From Bacillus sp. Cs-700 (lineage in GTDB: Bacteria; Bacillota; Bacilli; Bacillales; Guptibacillaceae): a stretch of 64,000 nt of DNA. The stretch spans positions 2,232,001-2,296,000 of the forward strand of contig NZ_CP041063.1 in NCBI RefSeq assembly GCF_011082085.1. The letters are read 5' to 3'. The position numbers and the translations under genes were made by a program. The notes under the pieces were generated by a model. The model ran no database searches. It worked only from the letters and a program-made list of their open reading frames with translations, and was not told the DNA's origin. The number at the start of each line of letters is the position of its first letter. Within the stretch, counting starts at the first letter, position 1. Of this stretch, positions 50,457 to 60,635 are shown piece after piece.

Positions 50457-53330
50457 TCACCCTAATACCTTTTCAATTGTTCTCCTTGCAGCCTTTCCGT
50501 CGTCAAGGTGACAAAACTTAGATGTGAAATCTTTGTATTTCTTTCGATATGTCTGCTGAATACGGTCTATATTGTCAATTGCATGAAACAACTTCTCTTC
50601 ACTGATTACAATTGGACCAGGTGCTTCTTTTTGAAAATCAAAATAGAATCCTCTCACTTGAGTGGCATATCTTGGCATATCGTAAGCAAAGAAGATCATT
50701 GGTCGATTCAGGTTAGCGTAGTCGAACATCACGGAAGAGTAGTCTGTTATGAGAAGATTAGAAATCAGATAGAGCTCTTGAATATCATCATAACTTGAAA
50801 CGTTATAGACAAACTCTTCATAGCCCTCTAACTGAATTCGCATCGCATCTCTATAGTGGAGCCTCACTAACAGAACATAGTCATTTCCAAACTTCTCTCT
50901 CATTCTCTCTAAATCAAATTTAAATTGGTATGGTTGAAAATTAGCTCCATTATGGAATTCATAATCTCGCCAAGTTGGCGCATACAAGATGACTTTTTTA
51001 TCCTCAGGAATGTTTAGCTTTTTCTTAATGGCCCGAATCTTAACTTCTTTATTTTTGTTTAAAAGAACATCATTACGAGGATAACCAATGTCCAGGGTCG
51101 TTTTGTTAAAATTAAAAGCTCTCTTCAAAATCGTAGACGTATAATCATTGGGACCGATTAAATAATCCCAACGCTTATTTCTTTCAAGAAGGGCCGGAGA
51201 AGTGTTTTCTGCGTATGATTCAGAAGTTGGATCGATATCAAAACCTAGTTTTTTCAAAGGTGTACCATGCCAGGTTTGAAGATGGACGGATCCATTACGC
51301 TTTTCATAAAAATCTGGAAAGTTACCATTATTCACAAAAAACTTTCCGACCGCCATATAGTAATAATATTTGAGAGAATGCGGTCTTACTTTAATAGGAT
51401 TACCAGGAATTTCAGTGTTCAGGTTATTCATCACCCAAACCGATTTGTACTTATTCTTAGAATCCACTAGCTCCTCGTAGATGGCTTTAGGATTGCATGA
51501 GTAGCTTTTACCGTGAAAACTCTGAAATACGATTACTTTAGTGTTAATCGGTAGTATTTTATTACATGCCTTATAGAAGGGAAGTAAACTTTTATTGATC
51601 AATGTTTTCCATTTTGTTCGTTGCTTCAAACGGTCTTCAAACGTCATGACCACTTTAGACGCATCCACATTCATCGTAAATGGAATTAATGCATCATCGA
51701 AATTAAGGTGACACCGAATCAGGTCAAAATTGATATCTCGCAGTAATTGCATCTTCTTTATTTTTTCTTGATGGCCAAGTTTTATTTTTGCCACAAATGC
51801 GTGTTCAAGCGTCGTCTTTCCAGTCTTTTGTAATTCCCACTCCACTGGTAGATGATATCTTGCGCCATATTGACCTTTAATTAATATTGAACCTTCAAGT
51901 AATTTAGGTAACTCCTTATGTGGAGGCTGAATATTAAGTTTTCCAGTAATCAATAAATCCGATTTCACAATTCTTACGTTATCAATTGATTTTGTTTGAA
52001 TATAATCCCTTACGAGTATGGAAACTTCTTCATGTATGGTATAATAAGGCTTAATGACCTTAATATGCCTGTCGCGATTGATAAATGTTTGCTGTGGTAA
52101 GTTGACAAGTCTTTGTTTCGAACTAATATCGTCTAAGCGAGAGACTAATTTTGACTGACAAACATCTGAAATAAAGGATAAGTCCCAAATGCCATCGGTA
52201 AATAAGCCCTGACGATAGGACTCTTCAATATCCATCGTATAGGTGAATGTTCGATCCTCTACGCTGATCTCATATTCATGGCTTATGTCTGTACCTCTTT
52301 TTTCAAATCGAATGCGTGCATGATCAGCATAGGTACTTTCATCTAAAGAGGTCATTATTTGTCCATGTAAAGTTATTTCACCATTTTTAGCGTAGACTGC
52401 ACGTATTTCTGCCTGAAAATCTTCCCTAGTTACAAGCACCGAAAGAGGATCGTTTTCCTGACCAACGTTCAACATCACTTTGTTGATAATACCGGACGTA
52501 TGAAATATCGCTGAATAATGAAAGATCTTTGAAGCATCTACATTTAATGGCAAAGACATAACTTTATCCTGATAATCCATTCTCATTGCAATTTCAAATG
52601 ATTCATCATAATGTAAGAGGAGATTATTCTTTCTAAAATCTAATTCAATTTCATATCCTGTCCAATCATACGTTCCATCAGGTTGACCATAATGCTTCGA
52701 CAAATCCGGTCGATTCACATGTGTAGCTGGGAGCTCCAGTGTTGTACCATTCTTACGAGTGAGCAGAATCGTTTTCTTAACCTCTTTACTCTCTAACACT
52801 TGCCAGGAAGGTACTAAGAAATAACCACTTAGTTTAAGAACGCCAAATGTATCTAGATTGACCGTTTCGGAAACAAGTTTGGCGGTACTTCCATCAGATT
52901 TAAATGATAAATTTCCTTTTACAGTTGAATAGGGAATAAGTGACTTGTTTATTCTGTTGATATAAAGTGGCGGGTATTCGAGGGTATTTGTTAAACTGTT
53001 TTTCACTCTCAGAACCTTTTCTTTCCCTTGTAAATTCACATGAAAATAAGCATCCCATATACCTGATGTCAGTTCATTTACGTTCTGAGTGATGTCCAAG
53101 CTAAACTGTATGAGATCGTTACTTTGTGGGTCATACTCACTGTCTACCTTAGTTGTTATACGATTGCGAGTTTGTCTTTCTATAAGAACATATTTAAGTG
53201 GTTGCGCTGAAGCTACTGCATTGATGTCTAATTTTAATGTGACATCCAACTTCTGTTGATGGTATTCTAAGCCATGTAAATAACACTTAAACTGCTCGCT
53301 TGGCTGCCATAATAAATTTAATAATCCCAT
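50457..53330 (-). CDS. TagF/TarF-like CDP-glycerol glycerophosphotransferase with N-terminal modules
   Basis: A 957-residue protein. The first 580 or so residues hold about four beta-rich modules of the type seen in the two downstream proteins (GIWDAYFHVN, GIWDLSFISD; KPYYTIHEEVSILV). The last 370 form the glycerophosphotransferase domain: VVFQSFHGKSYSCNPKAIYE, HLQTWHGTPLKKLG, YAPTWRD and ITDYSSVMFDYA. It should polymerise glycerol phosphate (or a similar polyol phosphate) from CDP-glycerol onto a lipid-linked primer at the inner membrane face. The ordinary TagF is about 750 residues, so this is longer at its N terminus. The tagD gene just upstream supplies CDP-glycerol. Confidence 0.85.
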   Translation of the reverse strand: MGLLNLLWQPSEQFKCYLHGLEYHQQKLDVTLKLDINAVASAQPLKYVLIERQTRNRITTKVDSEYDPQSNDLIQFSLDITQNVNELTSGIWDAYFHVNLQGKEKVLRVKNSLTNTLEYPPLYINRINKSLIPYSTVKGNLSFKSDGSTAKLVSETVNLDTFGVLKLSGYFLVPSWQVLESKEVKKTILLTRKNGTTLELPATHVNRPDLSKHYGQPDGTYDWTGYEIELDFRKNNLLLHYDESFEIAMRMDYQDKVMSLPLNVDASKIFHYSAIFHTSGIINKVMLNVGQENDPLSVLVTREDFQAEIRAVYAKNGEITLHGQIMTSLDESTYADHARIRFEKRGTDISHEYEISVEDRTFTYTMDIEESYRQGLFTDGIWDLSFISDVCQSKLVSRLDDISSKQRLVNLPQQTFINRDRHIKVIKPYYTIHEEVSILVRDYIQTKSIDNVRIVKSDLLITGKLNIQPPHKELPKLLEGSILIKGQYGARYHLPVEWELQKTGKTTLEHAFVAKIKLGHQEKIKKMQLLRDINFDLIRCHLNFDDALIPFTMNVDASKVVMTFEDRLKQRTKWKTLINKSLLPFYKACNKILPINTKVIVFQSFHGKSYSCNPKAIYEELVDSKNKYKSVWVMNNLNTEIPGNPIKVRPHSLKYYYYMAVGKFFVNNGNFPDFYEKRNGSVHLQTWHGTPLKKLGFDIDPTSESYAENTSPALLERNKRWDYLIGPNDYTSTILKRAFNFNKTTLDIGYPRNDVLLNKNKEVKIRAIKKKLNIPEDKKVILYAPTWRDYEFHNGANFQPYQFKFDLERMREKFGNDYVLLVRLHYRDAMRIQLEGYEEFVYNVSSYDDIQELYLISNLLITDYSSVMFDYANLNRPMIFFAYDMPRYATQVRGFYFDFQKEAPGPIVISEEKLFHAIDNIDRIQQTYRKKYKDFTSKFCHLDDGKAARRTIEKVLG

Positions 53331-53379
53331 GTTACACCCCTAATAAATCATTGTTGTCATATCGTTCTATAACTTTTCT

Positions 53380-53772
53380 CTACCTGACTGAAGCTAACTC
53401 TTTTTTCACCTGGGTAGTTGAAATTCCTGGAGTCCTTTTCAAATAAACGACTTCACATTTTTCTTTTAAAAAGTCAAACTCCCCTTCCCAATCGTCACCC
53501 ATGACAAATAAATCGACATCGTACAAGTTAATGTCACTCAACTTCTGCTCCCAATTTTCTTCCGCAATGACTTCATCCACATACCGAACAGCTTCAAGAA
53601 TGTATTTACGATTTTCAAAACTATGAAAAGATTTCTTATTTTTAAGTGCATTAAATTCATCAGAAGAAATCGCCACAATCAAATAATCTCCTAAACCCTT
53701 AGCTCTCTTCAGCAAATTAATATGTCCCCAATGAAGCATGTCAAAAGTACCATATGTGATTACTTTTTTCAT
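53380..53772 (-). CDS. tagD: Glycerol-3-phosphate cytidylyltransferase
   Basis: A 130-residue nucleotidyltransferase with the motifs GTFDMLHWGHINLLKRA and RTPGISTTQ, full length for TagD. It makes CDP-glycerol from CTP and glycerol-3-phosphate for the TagF-like polymerase encoded 49 bases downstream. It is the first gene of the minus-strand polymer cluster, with an 880-base gene-poor region upstream that must contain the promoter. The start ATG follows GGGAGGTTTGT. Confidence 0.93.
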   Translation of the reverse strand: MKKVITYGTFDMLHWGHINLLKRAKGLGDYLIVAISSDEFNALKNKKSFHSFENRKYILEAVRYVDEVIAEENWEQKLSDINLYDVDLFVMGDDWEGEFDFLKEKCEVVYLKRTPGISTTQVKKELASVR

Positions 53773-54251
53773 ACAAACCTCCCATTAACACGAATATATC
53801 TATTTAGATTAACACATCACAGACCTTTAGACCTACAAATATTTACAATCCCTAAACATTACCATTACCGATCGATCACGAAAAAAGTGATCAATATGAA
53901 GATTACTTCTAATACAAATCATTCGTTCCTATCATTCATTTTATGAAATGCAAGCGATTATATTTGAGGTGACCAGAAGCGAAATGCTTGATGTGCTGCG
54001 CCATATAGAAGAATCAATGAGGAAGAAAATGGAGCAGATTTTCCTACAATCGATATTTCTAATCCTGCGAATAATGTGTTGAAAGTTATGCAAAATAAAA
54101 AAACTTTGTAAATTAAATATGAACGGTGATGAACCTAAAGACCTAGAATAAACAGGTTATATGAATGTGCTTTTAAAAAAACATCTATGGTTGGGAGCGA
54201 AGCTTGTGATATGTGGGTAAAGAACGAGTGGGATGATTCTATTGATTAACT

Positions 54252-54297
54252 AAAACCAGGTGAACTAATCTAGTGATTAGTTCACCTGGTTTTTTTG
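54252..54297 (+). terminator. Orphan terminator hairpin
   Basis: A perfect hairpin (AAAACCAGGTGAACTAATC, loop TAGT) with a T7 run. It has no intact gene before it. Confidence 0.75.
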
Positions 54298-54546
54298 AAA
54301 TAGAAAAAATTTAATTTATATTGAAAGTGGATCACAGTAGGGCGTTACCAGGTTACGAATGTTGGTGATGGATGGCGCCGGAGACTGACGAAAACAGTCA
54401 CTACAAAAAACAGCAAAGCATAACAATCTAGTCTGTTTTGTAGCCTACAGTTAATGAACCTCAACATCATTTTACTGCGTTTGTTTTATACAGTTTGCTT
54501 GTTGATCCGTACCCCCTATTTGAATTGAACTAGGCATCAATGAGAC

Positions 54547-54640
54547 GGTTCTGTTGATTCATTATCATAAATAAATAGAACAATAACTATTGACTAATCA
54601 TTGTTCCTTCTAAATATAGATTGCATCATGAGAACCGTCC
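54547..54640. repeat. REP-like element with GACGGTTCT ends
   Basis: GAGACGGTTCT on the left and AGAACCGTCCC on the right form a terminal inverted repeat around about 75 bases. A similar end (GGGGGACGGTTCTC) occurs alone near 37130. The interior has no ORF. Confidence 0.45.
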
Positions 54641-54654
54641 CAGCGCTTCCCCTG

Positions 54655-56742
54655 TTAAAAAATCGTCCCTCTCTCAACTTGTGAATGAAACAATTTAAGA
54701 TTCTCTACCACTTGTTCTGATTCTTCAACAAGGGCTTCCACAGATACTGCTTTTTGATGAGAAAGCTGGTTAATGATATCTGAAAATAAGAGAATCATTT
54801 CTTCTAAAATCGTATTCGAACTTAAATTGTACAAGCGAACATCTTGGTACTTACTAATGTTAAAAAGTGCTGTATCAATATAAGGCTTGAAGCGATCGAT
54901 CAGATCAGGGAAATTGGTTAACAATTGCTGAGTACCTTCTTCAAGTCCTTCCACCATATTTTGTAGTTGCTCTAATGGCGTAAGTGTAATAGAAACGAGC
55001 TCATTAATTTGTTCATCAAAGTTACTAAACAAACCTACTAATTTTGCTGGCAAAGAAGAGGTAGCTTGGACGTTAATGAAGCGGATTGTTTGAATCAGTA
55101 GAGTCAATGAATGATCGAATAAAGAAAGGACACTCTTAATCGCTGAAAGAGGCGGAATGATTAACTGCCAAATAGCTTGAATAAATGTTTCTGTTCCTTC
55201 TTCCAATACCTTTTCTTTAATCGAGAGACCATTTGGTAAATAGTGAGAGTCCAGTAAACGTGATTTTTCTACTTTTGATATTTTTCCTACGTCTTTAACT
55301 TGATTCACTTTAGACTTAATGGAATCAGCTAAAGATAATTCTCGATCAAAAAGGGAAGCTGCCGTTTCCGAAACACTTGTTCCAAAACTCATGATTTGCT
55401 GTGACAATAAACCGTTATTTTGGTTAATGATTTCATAATGGGAAGCTAATTCACCAACCACAGCATCGTAGATAAAATCTGTTCCTCCCTCTAATAATTT
55501 AGGTAGTTTCTCTTCTCTTATGTAAGTGACATGCTCTACAAGATCTTCAAATGAACTTTCGATCTCATTAATCTTTTTGTGAATTTCTCCAAAAATGCTT
55601 TCTACACTAACATCCATCTTTAAAAGGTGTTCAGCTATTTCTGCTGGAGGGGAATTGAGAAAGGCATTCAGGCTTCTAAAACGATCCTCGGCCATCGTTA
55701 ACATCGTTCTCATATTATCAAGTTCAAACTGGATAAGATAACCGGTTGCGGTAATACTTTTTAAGACAGGAGACGAAGTTAGATCCTCCACAAACGTAGA
55801 GAACGTTTCTTTTAAATTTGTTACACGTTCTTCAAATTTAGCTCTCTCGTCCTCGACGATACTTACGGAATTCCCAATGTATTCGGAAGAAAGGGATAGA
55901 CGATTTCCAACCAAATCATAGATTCCTTGATAAAGCGTATTGATCGTATCTGCATTCAATTCAATACGACTTGAATTCCCGCCGTGAAGGGACTCTCCTG
56001 TCCAAATACTAGTGACAATGTGTTCATCAGCACCAACACGAATAAACCCGTAACCAACACCGCCCTTTGTACCAACTTCTACTTTTTGATCCTTCATATC
56101 ACCTTCTAGATAACCTGTATGGTTAGCACCCAAAAGAAGAGATCCTGTCGGCGTCCCCCCTCCTATCCGATAAACTTTCCCAGGAATACGATCACCGAGA
56201 TCTAAAGCTTCCTCTCCGTTTGTCAAAGGGTCATATTCCATAAAGTAATTTGTACTATTCACATTTAAGTTTGAAGAGGGGGTTAGTTCACCAGGTAAAA
56301 TGGCTGGATTCAATGTTACGCTTTTAACATCTTGATTTTGTACTGCGATTGAGTTTGCAAGAGCACCACCGAGGGAATTTCCAGCTACATAAGAGATACC
56401 GCCGTACTTTTCTTCCATCTGATCAAAATAGCTTTTTGCATCTTTTAATTGCTCAGGAATATCGGAACCGATTAGTTGAAGATCAGTAAAAACATCTTGT
56501 TTACTTGCCGGATCAGTCCCTACATAAATAACAGCCATTTCCCGTAATTTCGTATCTTTATTTACTTTTAATACGGTAACAGCATTTAATCCTGATGAAA
56601 TTATTTTAGCTTTATCAATTACTCTATAAGTATTATCGTTAACATTTAAGGTTTCATTAAGGAAAGGGTTCCGATAAGCATGAAATCCCGATAGTTCTAC
56701 CAAATCTACATCACTGATATTATTAATAGTAATCTTTCCCAC
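54655..56742 (-). CDS. Reverse-domain type VII lipase toxin (TslA-like)
   Basis: A 695-residue protein with an N-terminal alpha/beta-hydrolase domain (about 1-255). The nucleophile elbow is GNSLGG (Ser123); Asp171 in EYDPLTN and His208 in NHTGY are the likely triad partners. A long helical C-terminal region (about 270-695) has no signal peptide. This order, enzyme first and LXG-like helices last, is that of S. aureus TslA, a phospholipase toxin secreted by the type VII system. The DUF1672 lipoprotein just upstream matches the TslA immunity protein. The start is a GTG after AAAGGAGTGGGGGT. The secretion helper genes seen with TslA were not found here. Confidence 0.75.
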   Translation of the reverse strand: MGKITINNISDVDLVELSGFHAYRNPFLNETLNVNDNTYRVIDKAKIISSGLNAVTVLKVNKDTKLREMAVIYVGTDPASKQDVFTDLQLIGSDIPEQLKDAKSYFDQMEEKYGGISYVAGNSLGGALANSIAVQNQDVKSVTLNPAILPGELTPSSNLNVNSTNYFMEYDPLTNGEEALDLGDRIPGKVYRIGGGTPTGSLLLGANHTGYLEGDMKDQKVEVGTKGGVGYGFIRVGADEHIVTSIWTGESLHGGNSSRIELNADTINTLYQGIYDLVGNRLSLSSEYIGNSVSIVEDERAKFEERVTNLKETFSTFVEDLTSSPVLKSITATGYLIQFELDNMRTMLTMAEDRFRSLNAFLNSPPAEIAEHLLKMDVSVESIFGEIHKKINEIESSFEDLVEHVTYIREEKLPKLLEGGTDFIYDAVVGELASHYEIINQNNGLLSQQIMSFGTSVSETAASLFDRELSLADSIKSKVNQVKDVGKISKVEKSRLLDSHYLPNGLSIKEKVLEEGTETFIQAIWQLIIPPLSAIKSVLSLFDHSLTLLIQTIRFINVQATSSLPAKLVGLFSNFDEQINELVSITLTPLEQLQNMVEGLEEGTQQLLTNFPDLIDRFKPYIDTALFNISKYQDVRLYNLSSNTILEEMILLFSDIINQLSHQKAVSVEALVEESEQVVENLKLFHSQVERGTIF

Positions 56743-56771
56743 ACCCCCACTCCTTTCAATAAATCATTGGA

Positions 56772-57725
56772 TTATTCTTTAATAATCTCATCAGGATAAG
56801 TTTGTTCTAAACTATTGTCCTTTACATTTTGACCACTATATTTATCAATTGTATTATCATGTAGAATAAAACCATATTGCCCAGCAGCTAGTTCTTCCAT
56901 TTCAGATAAATCATTTACGATTTCATCAAATATCTCCTTGCTTGGTTCAACGTTTGGATCCTCCATATACAATTGAGTGAGAACAGCTACCATCGAAGGA
57001 TCAACCTTTTCACCTTCTAACATGTTGGCCCACTCTTCTTTTGAGCGGTCAGGGTTATCGATATACGCCTGTAGAAGCTTTTCTTCCACGACTCCTCCAT
57101 AAATGACTACTTTGTAATAAGGGGTAGTATGATAATTCCCTATTCCGTTTTGATTTGCTCCTTCATTAATCCCAACAATTGGATATTCCTTTACTTTTTC
57201 CTCTATATACTGATCCAGCTTATTGAATTTATCTTCATTAATCCACGCATACAATCCACTTATGATTGCTGTTTCAACTTGACCTTCTTGAGACCAAACT
57301 CCTGAAGTGTCTATTTCTCTAGTTTTTTTGTCAATCGGAATAATGGCGTACGAGTAAAAATGCGGTTGACCAATTGATTCTACAGATACAGATGCACCCC
57401 CCGCTGCACCAGTAATGTTATGTACCTTAACCTCTGTTTTGTACTCATCCTTAAAGTACTTCTTTATTGCGCTCTCTACTTCATCTCGGTTTTCTTCAGC
57501 TATTTTATCCGTCTCTTCACCGTTATCGAGCGTATATTCTTCCCCGGTATAATCTTGAACTGATACAAAATATTTATCCTCTATTCGTTCTTCTTCAGTC
57601 TTTTTATCTGTTTTTTGTTCTTTCTCTTTTCCGGTCTCATCATTTGAATTAGTCAACGCAGAACAACCTCCTAATAATAATGCACTACAAAGGATGCCAG
57701 TAAGTAAGAAACGTTTTTTAGTCAT
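56772..57725 (-). CDS. DUF1672 lipoprotein, probable lipase immunity protein (TilA-like)
   Basis: A 317-residue lipoprotein whose signal peptide ends in the lipobox LGGC with Cys21, followed by a charged linker and a DUF1672-type domain (VSVQDYTGEEYTLDNGEE near the start). In S. aureus, DUF1672 lipoproteins (TilA) sit on the outer membrane face and neutralise the lipase toxin TslA. Here the gene precedes a TslA-like gene by 29 bases on the same strand, a toxin-immunity pair by both family and position. The start ATG follows AAGGAGCTACTT. Confidence 0.8.
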   Translation of the reverse strand: MTKKRFLLTGILCSALLLGGCSALTNSNDETGKEKEQKTDKKTEEERIEDKYFVSVQDYTGEEYTLDNGEETDKIAEENRDEVESAIKKYFKDEYKTEVKVHNITGAAGGASVSVESIGQPHFYSYAIIPIDKKTREIDTSGVWSQEGQVETAIISGLYAWINEDKFNKLDQYIEEKVKEYPIVGINEGANQNGIGNYHTTPYYKVVIYGGVVEEKLLQAYIDNPDRSKEEWANMLEGEKVDPSMVAVLTQLYMEDPNVEPSKEIFDEIVNDLSEMEELAAGQYGFILHDNTIDKYSGQNVKDNSLEQTYPDEIIKE

Positions 57726-58001
57726 AAGTAGCTCCTTTTTCAGTTCTTCCTATTTTGTGTTTGTTTCATCCCTTAATCGATTATAAATGAGATTAATATG
57801 GCAGAGTGACCTGATTGCCAATTAATTGAAAATAGTCTATTGGAACTAATTAACCTCTCTATTAAATGATTCTATCTAACCATAAAAAAGGTTCTTCTTT
57901 CCTTTTTCGAATATCCAAAATTTAATTTACAAATAATTACATACCATTAAGTTAAATACCCTATTTCCCAGATTCAAACCCACAATATCCACGTCCTATA
58001 C
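57726..58001. other. Intergenic region, DUF1672 gene / gntP
   Basis: About 275 bases, AT-rich. It should hold the promoter of the lipoprotein gene (minus strand); no specific site was recognised. Confidence 0.3.
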
Positions 58002-58048
58002 AAAAAAAACTAGGAAACCGATCAATCCCTCTCGATCAGTCTCCTAGC
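58002..58048 (-). terminator. Terminator of the galactonate operon
   Basis: An imperfect hairpin (TAGGAAACCGATC against GATCAGTCTCCTA) is followed by T-rich sequence on the minus strand, just after the permease gene. Confidence 0.7.
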
Positions 58049-58087
58049 CTTCTATATTATTCTTATAGTTGTAATCTACTATTTACC

Positions 58088-59440
58088 CTACACAAAAAAA
58101 CTAATTACAAACACGACTCCAAACCCAATAAATCCAATCAGCGTTTCCATCACTGTCCACGACTGAAGCGTTTGTTTCTCTGTTAACCCAAAGAAGCGAT
58201 TCACTAACCAGAAGCCTGAGTCGTTTACGTGGGAAAAGACGGTTGCCCCACTCGCAATGGAAATAACCAGTAGTCCAAGCATTGGTTCAGAAACGTCCAT
58301 CATGCTAATGATTGGCGACATTAAACCGGCTGCTGTAATCATCGCAACGGTTGCTGACCCTTGGGCGACACGAACGAAAGTAGAAATAAGGAAGGCTAAT
58401 AGAACAATTGGTAAACTGGACGTTGCCATCATCTCGCCTAGGATATCTCCAACGCCACTGTTAATGAGCGTTTGCTTGAAGACGCCACCAGCACCTGTTA
58501 CTAAGATAATGATCCCGGCAGGTTCTAGTGATTTTGTTGCAATGTTTTGGATTTCAGTTTTCGTGTATCCTCGCTTCGTACCTAAGAAATAAAATGTGAG
58601 TAAGGTGGAAAGCGTTAAGGCAATAAAAGGATGTCCGATAAATGTTAATAATGAACGCATAAAGCTATCTTCCGGTAAGATCTGACCCGAGACAGTGTTC
58701 ACAAGAATTAATACGAGAGGAATCAGAATTAATACAACGATAGATAAAAAGCTTGGGAGCTCTTTTTCATTTTTATGCTGCTCCATTTCGTTTTGCGTAA
58801 CAAAGTCAGGTACCTTTACGTGAATTTTGTTTCCGATGTATTTACCGAAGATCGGACCTGCGATAACCATTGCAGGAAGACCCGCCAACGCACCAAATAA
58901 AATGACCCATCCTAAATCTGCACCTAATATAGAGGCAACTGAGATTGGTCCAGGAGTCGGAGGGACGAAACTATGCGTTACCGCTAAACCAGCTAGCAAC
59001 GGGATACCAAAATACAACGTGGATTTTTTCGTTTTCTGAGCCAAACTATAAACAATTGGAATCAGGATGACGAGTGCTACATCTAAAAAGACAGGAATGG
59101 CAACGATAAAACCCGTTAACCCAAGTGCCCACTGCACCCGCCCTTCTCCAAATTTGTTGACGAGTGTAATCGCCAGCCGTTCGGCACCTCCAGAAACACG
59201 AAGCATCTCTCCAAACATAGCACCAAGTCCGACGACAATGGCGATAAATCCAAGTGTGCCCCCCATGCCTTCCTCAATCGAGGTAATAACTTCATCTAAT
59301 TCTAGTCCTGAAGCAACTCCAATGAACAGGCTGGAGATTAATAAAGCGACAAATGCTTGTAACTTGGACTTCATAACTAAAAAGAGCAATAAGGCAATTC
59401 CTAATACCGTAATCAAAATTAGAAATGTATCTGAACCCAT
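58088..59440 (-). CDS. GntP-family gluconate/galactonate permease
   Basis: A 450-residue permease with about 12-14 hydrophobic helices and GntP-family motifs (FGEMLRVSGGAERLA, SFVPPTPGPISVA, FSHVNDSGFW). The family imports gluconate and related sugar acids with protons. As the last gene of the operon with galactonate dehydratase, aldolase and kinase, its substrate is most likely D-galactonate. The start ATG follows AAGGAGGAAAATAA. Confidence 0.88.
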   Translation of the reverse strand: MGSDTFLILITVLGIALLLFLVMKSKLQAFVALLISSLFIGVASGLELDEVITSIEEGMGGTLGFIAIVVGLGAMFGEMLRVSGGAERLAITLVNKFGEGRVQWALGLTGFIVAIPVFLDVALVILIPIVYSLAQKTKKSTLYFGIPLLAGLAVTHSFVPPTPGPISVASILGADLGWVILFGALAGLPAMVIAGPIFGKYIGNKIHVKVPDFVTQNEMEQHKNEKELPSFLSIVVLILIPLVLILVNTVSGQILPEDSFMRSLLTFIGHPFIALTLSTLLTFYFLGTKRGYTKTEIQNIATKSLEPAGIIILVTGAGGVFKQTLINSGVGDILGEMMATSSLPIVLLAFLISTFVRVAQGSATVAMITAAGLMSPIISMMDVSEPMLGLLVISIASGATVFSHVNDSGFWLVNRFFGLTEKQTLQSWTVMETLIGFIGFGVVFVISFFV

Positions 59441-59484
59441 TTATTTTCCTCCTTCTGTTCAATTTTTAAAAGATGCTAGAAAAA

Positions 59485-60633
59485 CTACCATTCCGCAATG
59501 GAGCCATCCTTGTGACGCCATACCGGATTGTGCCAATTGTGACCTTCTTTTGCCATCTTCTCGACGACTTCTTCATTCACGTCAATTCCTAAGCCAGGTC
59601 CCTGCGGAATGCTGACATAGCCGTCTTCATATTTAAATACTTCTTTATCAGTAATATAGTCTAGTAGATCACTGCCCACGTTATAATGAATGCCTAGGCT
59701 TTGCTCCTGGATGAAGGCATTGTGTGACGTTGCATCCACTTGCAAGCATGCAGCAAGTGCAATTGGTCCAAGTGGACAATGAGGTGCAACAGCGACATCA
59801 AAGGCTTCTGCCATGGAAATGATTTTCTTGCATTCAGTAATGCCACCCGCATGAGACAAGTCAGGTTGAATAATGTCTGCGTAACCATCTGTTAGAAGCG
59901 GCTTAAAATCCCATCTTGAATACATCCGTTCCCCTGTCGCAATCGGGATGTTCACATGGTTCGCGATCTCGCGTAGTGCTTCATTGTTTTCAGGTAACAC
60001 CGGTTCTTCAATAAACATTGGGCGGAACGTTTCTAGTTCTTTTGCCAGGATCTTCGCCATTGGTTTATGAACGCGACCGTGAAAATCAATGCCGATTCCG
60101 ATATAAGGACCGACAGTTTCACGAATCGTGCTCACTCGTTCAAGCACCTGATCGATCTTTTCATGAGAATCAATATATTGAAGCTCTTCCGTGGCATTCA
60201 TTTTGATTGCTTTAAATCCTTTTTCGACAACGTCCTTCGCAGCTTGTCCCACATCTGCTGGTCGATCGCCACCGATCCAGGAATAAACCTTTATGGAATC
60301 ACGACAAGCGCCACCGAGGAGATTATGTATGGATGTGTTATGAAACTTTCCTTTTATATCCCAGAGCGCCTGGTCAATTCCAGCAATCGCACTCATAAGA
60401 ATTGGGCCACCTCGGTAAAACCCAGAGCGGTACATCATGTTCCAGTGATCTTCAATTCGTTCAGGGTCTTTTCCGATCAAGTTTTCCATTAGTTCGTCAA
60501 CCGCCGCTTTCACTGTCGATGCGCGTCCTTCAATAACGGGCTCCCCCCAACCGACAATGCCTTCATCCGTTTCAATTTTTAGAAACAACCATCTTGGTGG
60601 TACTTGATATAACTTATAACCTGTAATCTTCAT
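59485..60633 (-). CDS. dgoD: D-galactonate dehydratase
   Basis: A 382-residue enolase-superfamily enzyme (mandelate racemase subgroup). It has an N-terminal capping domain and a barrel with GFKAIKMN, metal ligands in [21 protein letters not shown] and [11 protein letters not shown], and the general acid/base His in APHCPLGPI. These match DgoD, which dehydrates D-galactonate to 2-keto-3-deoxygalactonate. The length matches E. coli DgoD. It is three bases from the aldolase gene, so coupled. Galactonate over gluconate is supported by the DgoD-type motifs. Confidence 0.9.
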   Translation of the reverse strand: MKITGYKLYQVPPRWLFLKIETDEGIVGWGEPVIEGRASTVKAAVDELMENLIGKDPERIEDHWNMMYRSGFYRGGPILMSAIAGIDQALWDIKGKFHNTSIHNLLGGACRDSIKVYSWIGGDRPADVGQAAKDVVEKGFKAIKMNATEELQYIDSHEKIDQVLERVSTIRETVGPYIGIGIDFHGRVHKPMAKILAKELETFRPMFIEEPVLPENNEALREIANHVNIPIATGERMYSRWDFKPLLTDGYADIIQPDLSHAGGITECKKIISMAEAFDVAVAPHCPLGPIALAACLQVDATSHNAFIQEQSLGIHYNVGSDLLDYITDKEVFKYEDGYVSIPQGPGLGIDVNEEVVEKMAKEGHNWHNPVWRHKDGSIAEW

Positions 60634-60635
60634 GA

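Larger units (their letters stand above)
53773..54654. other. Gene-poor region with decayed coding traces
   Basis: About 880 bases. Short plus-strand coding relics occur around 54010-54110 (EENGADFPTIDISNPANNVL then a stop) and run up to a strong terminator at 54252-54297, suggesting a deleted gene. I could not identify it. A repeat element lies at 54547-54640. The tagD promoter must be in the left part. Confidence 0.4.
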
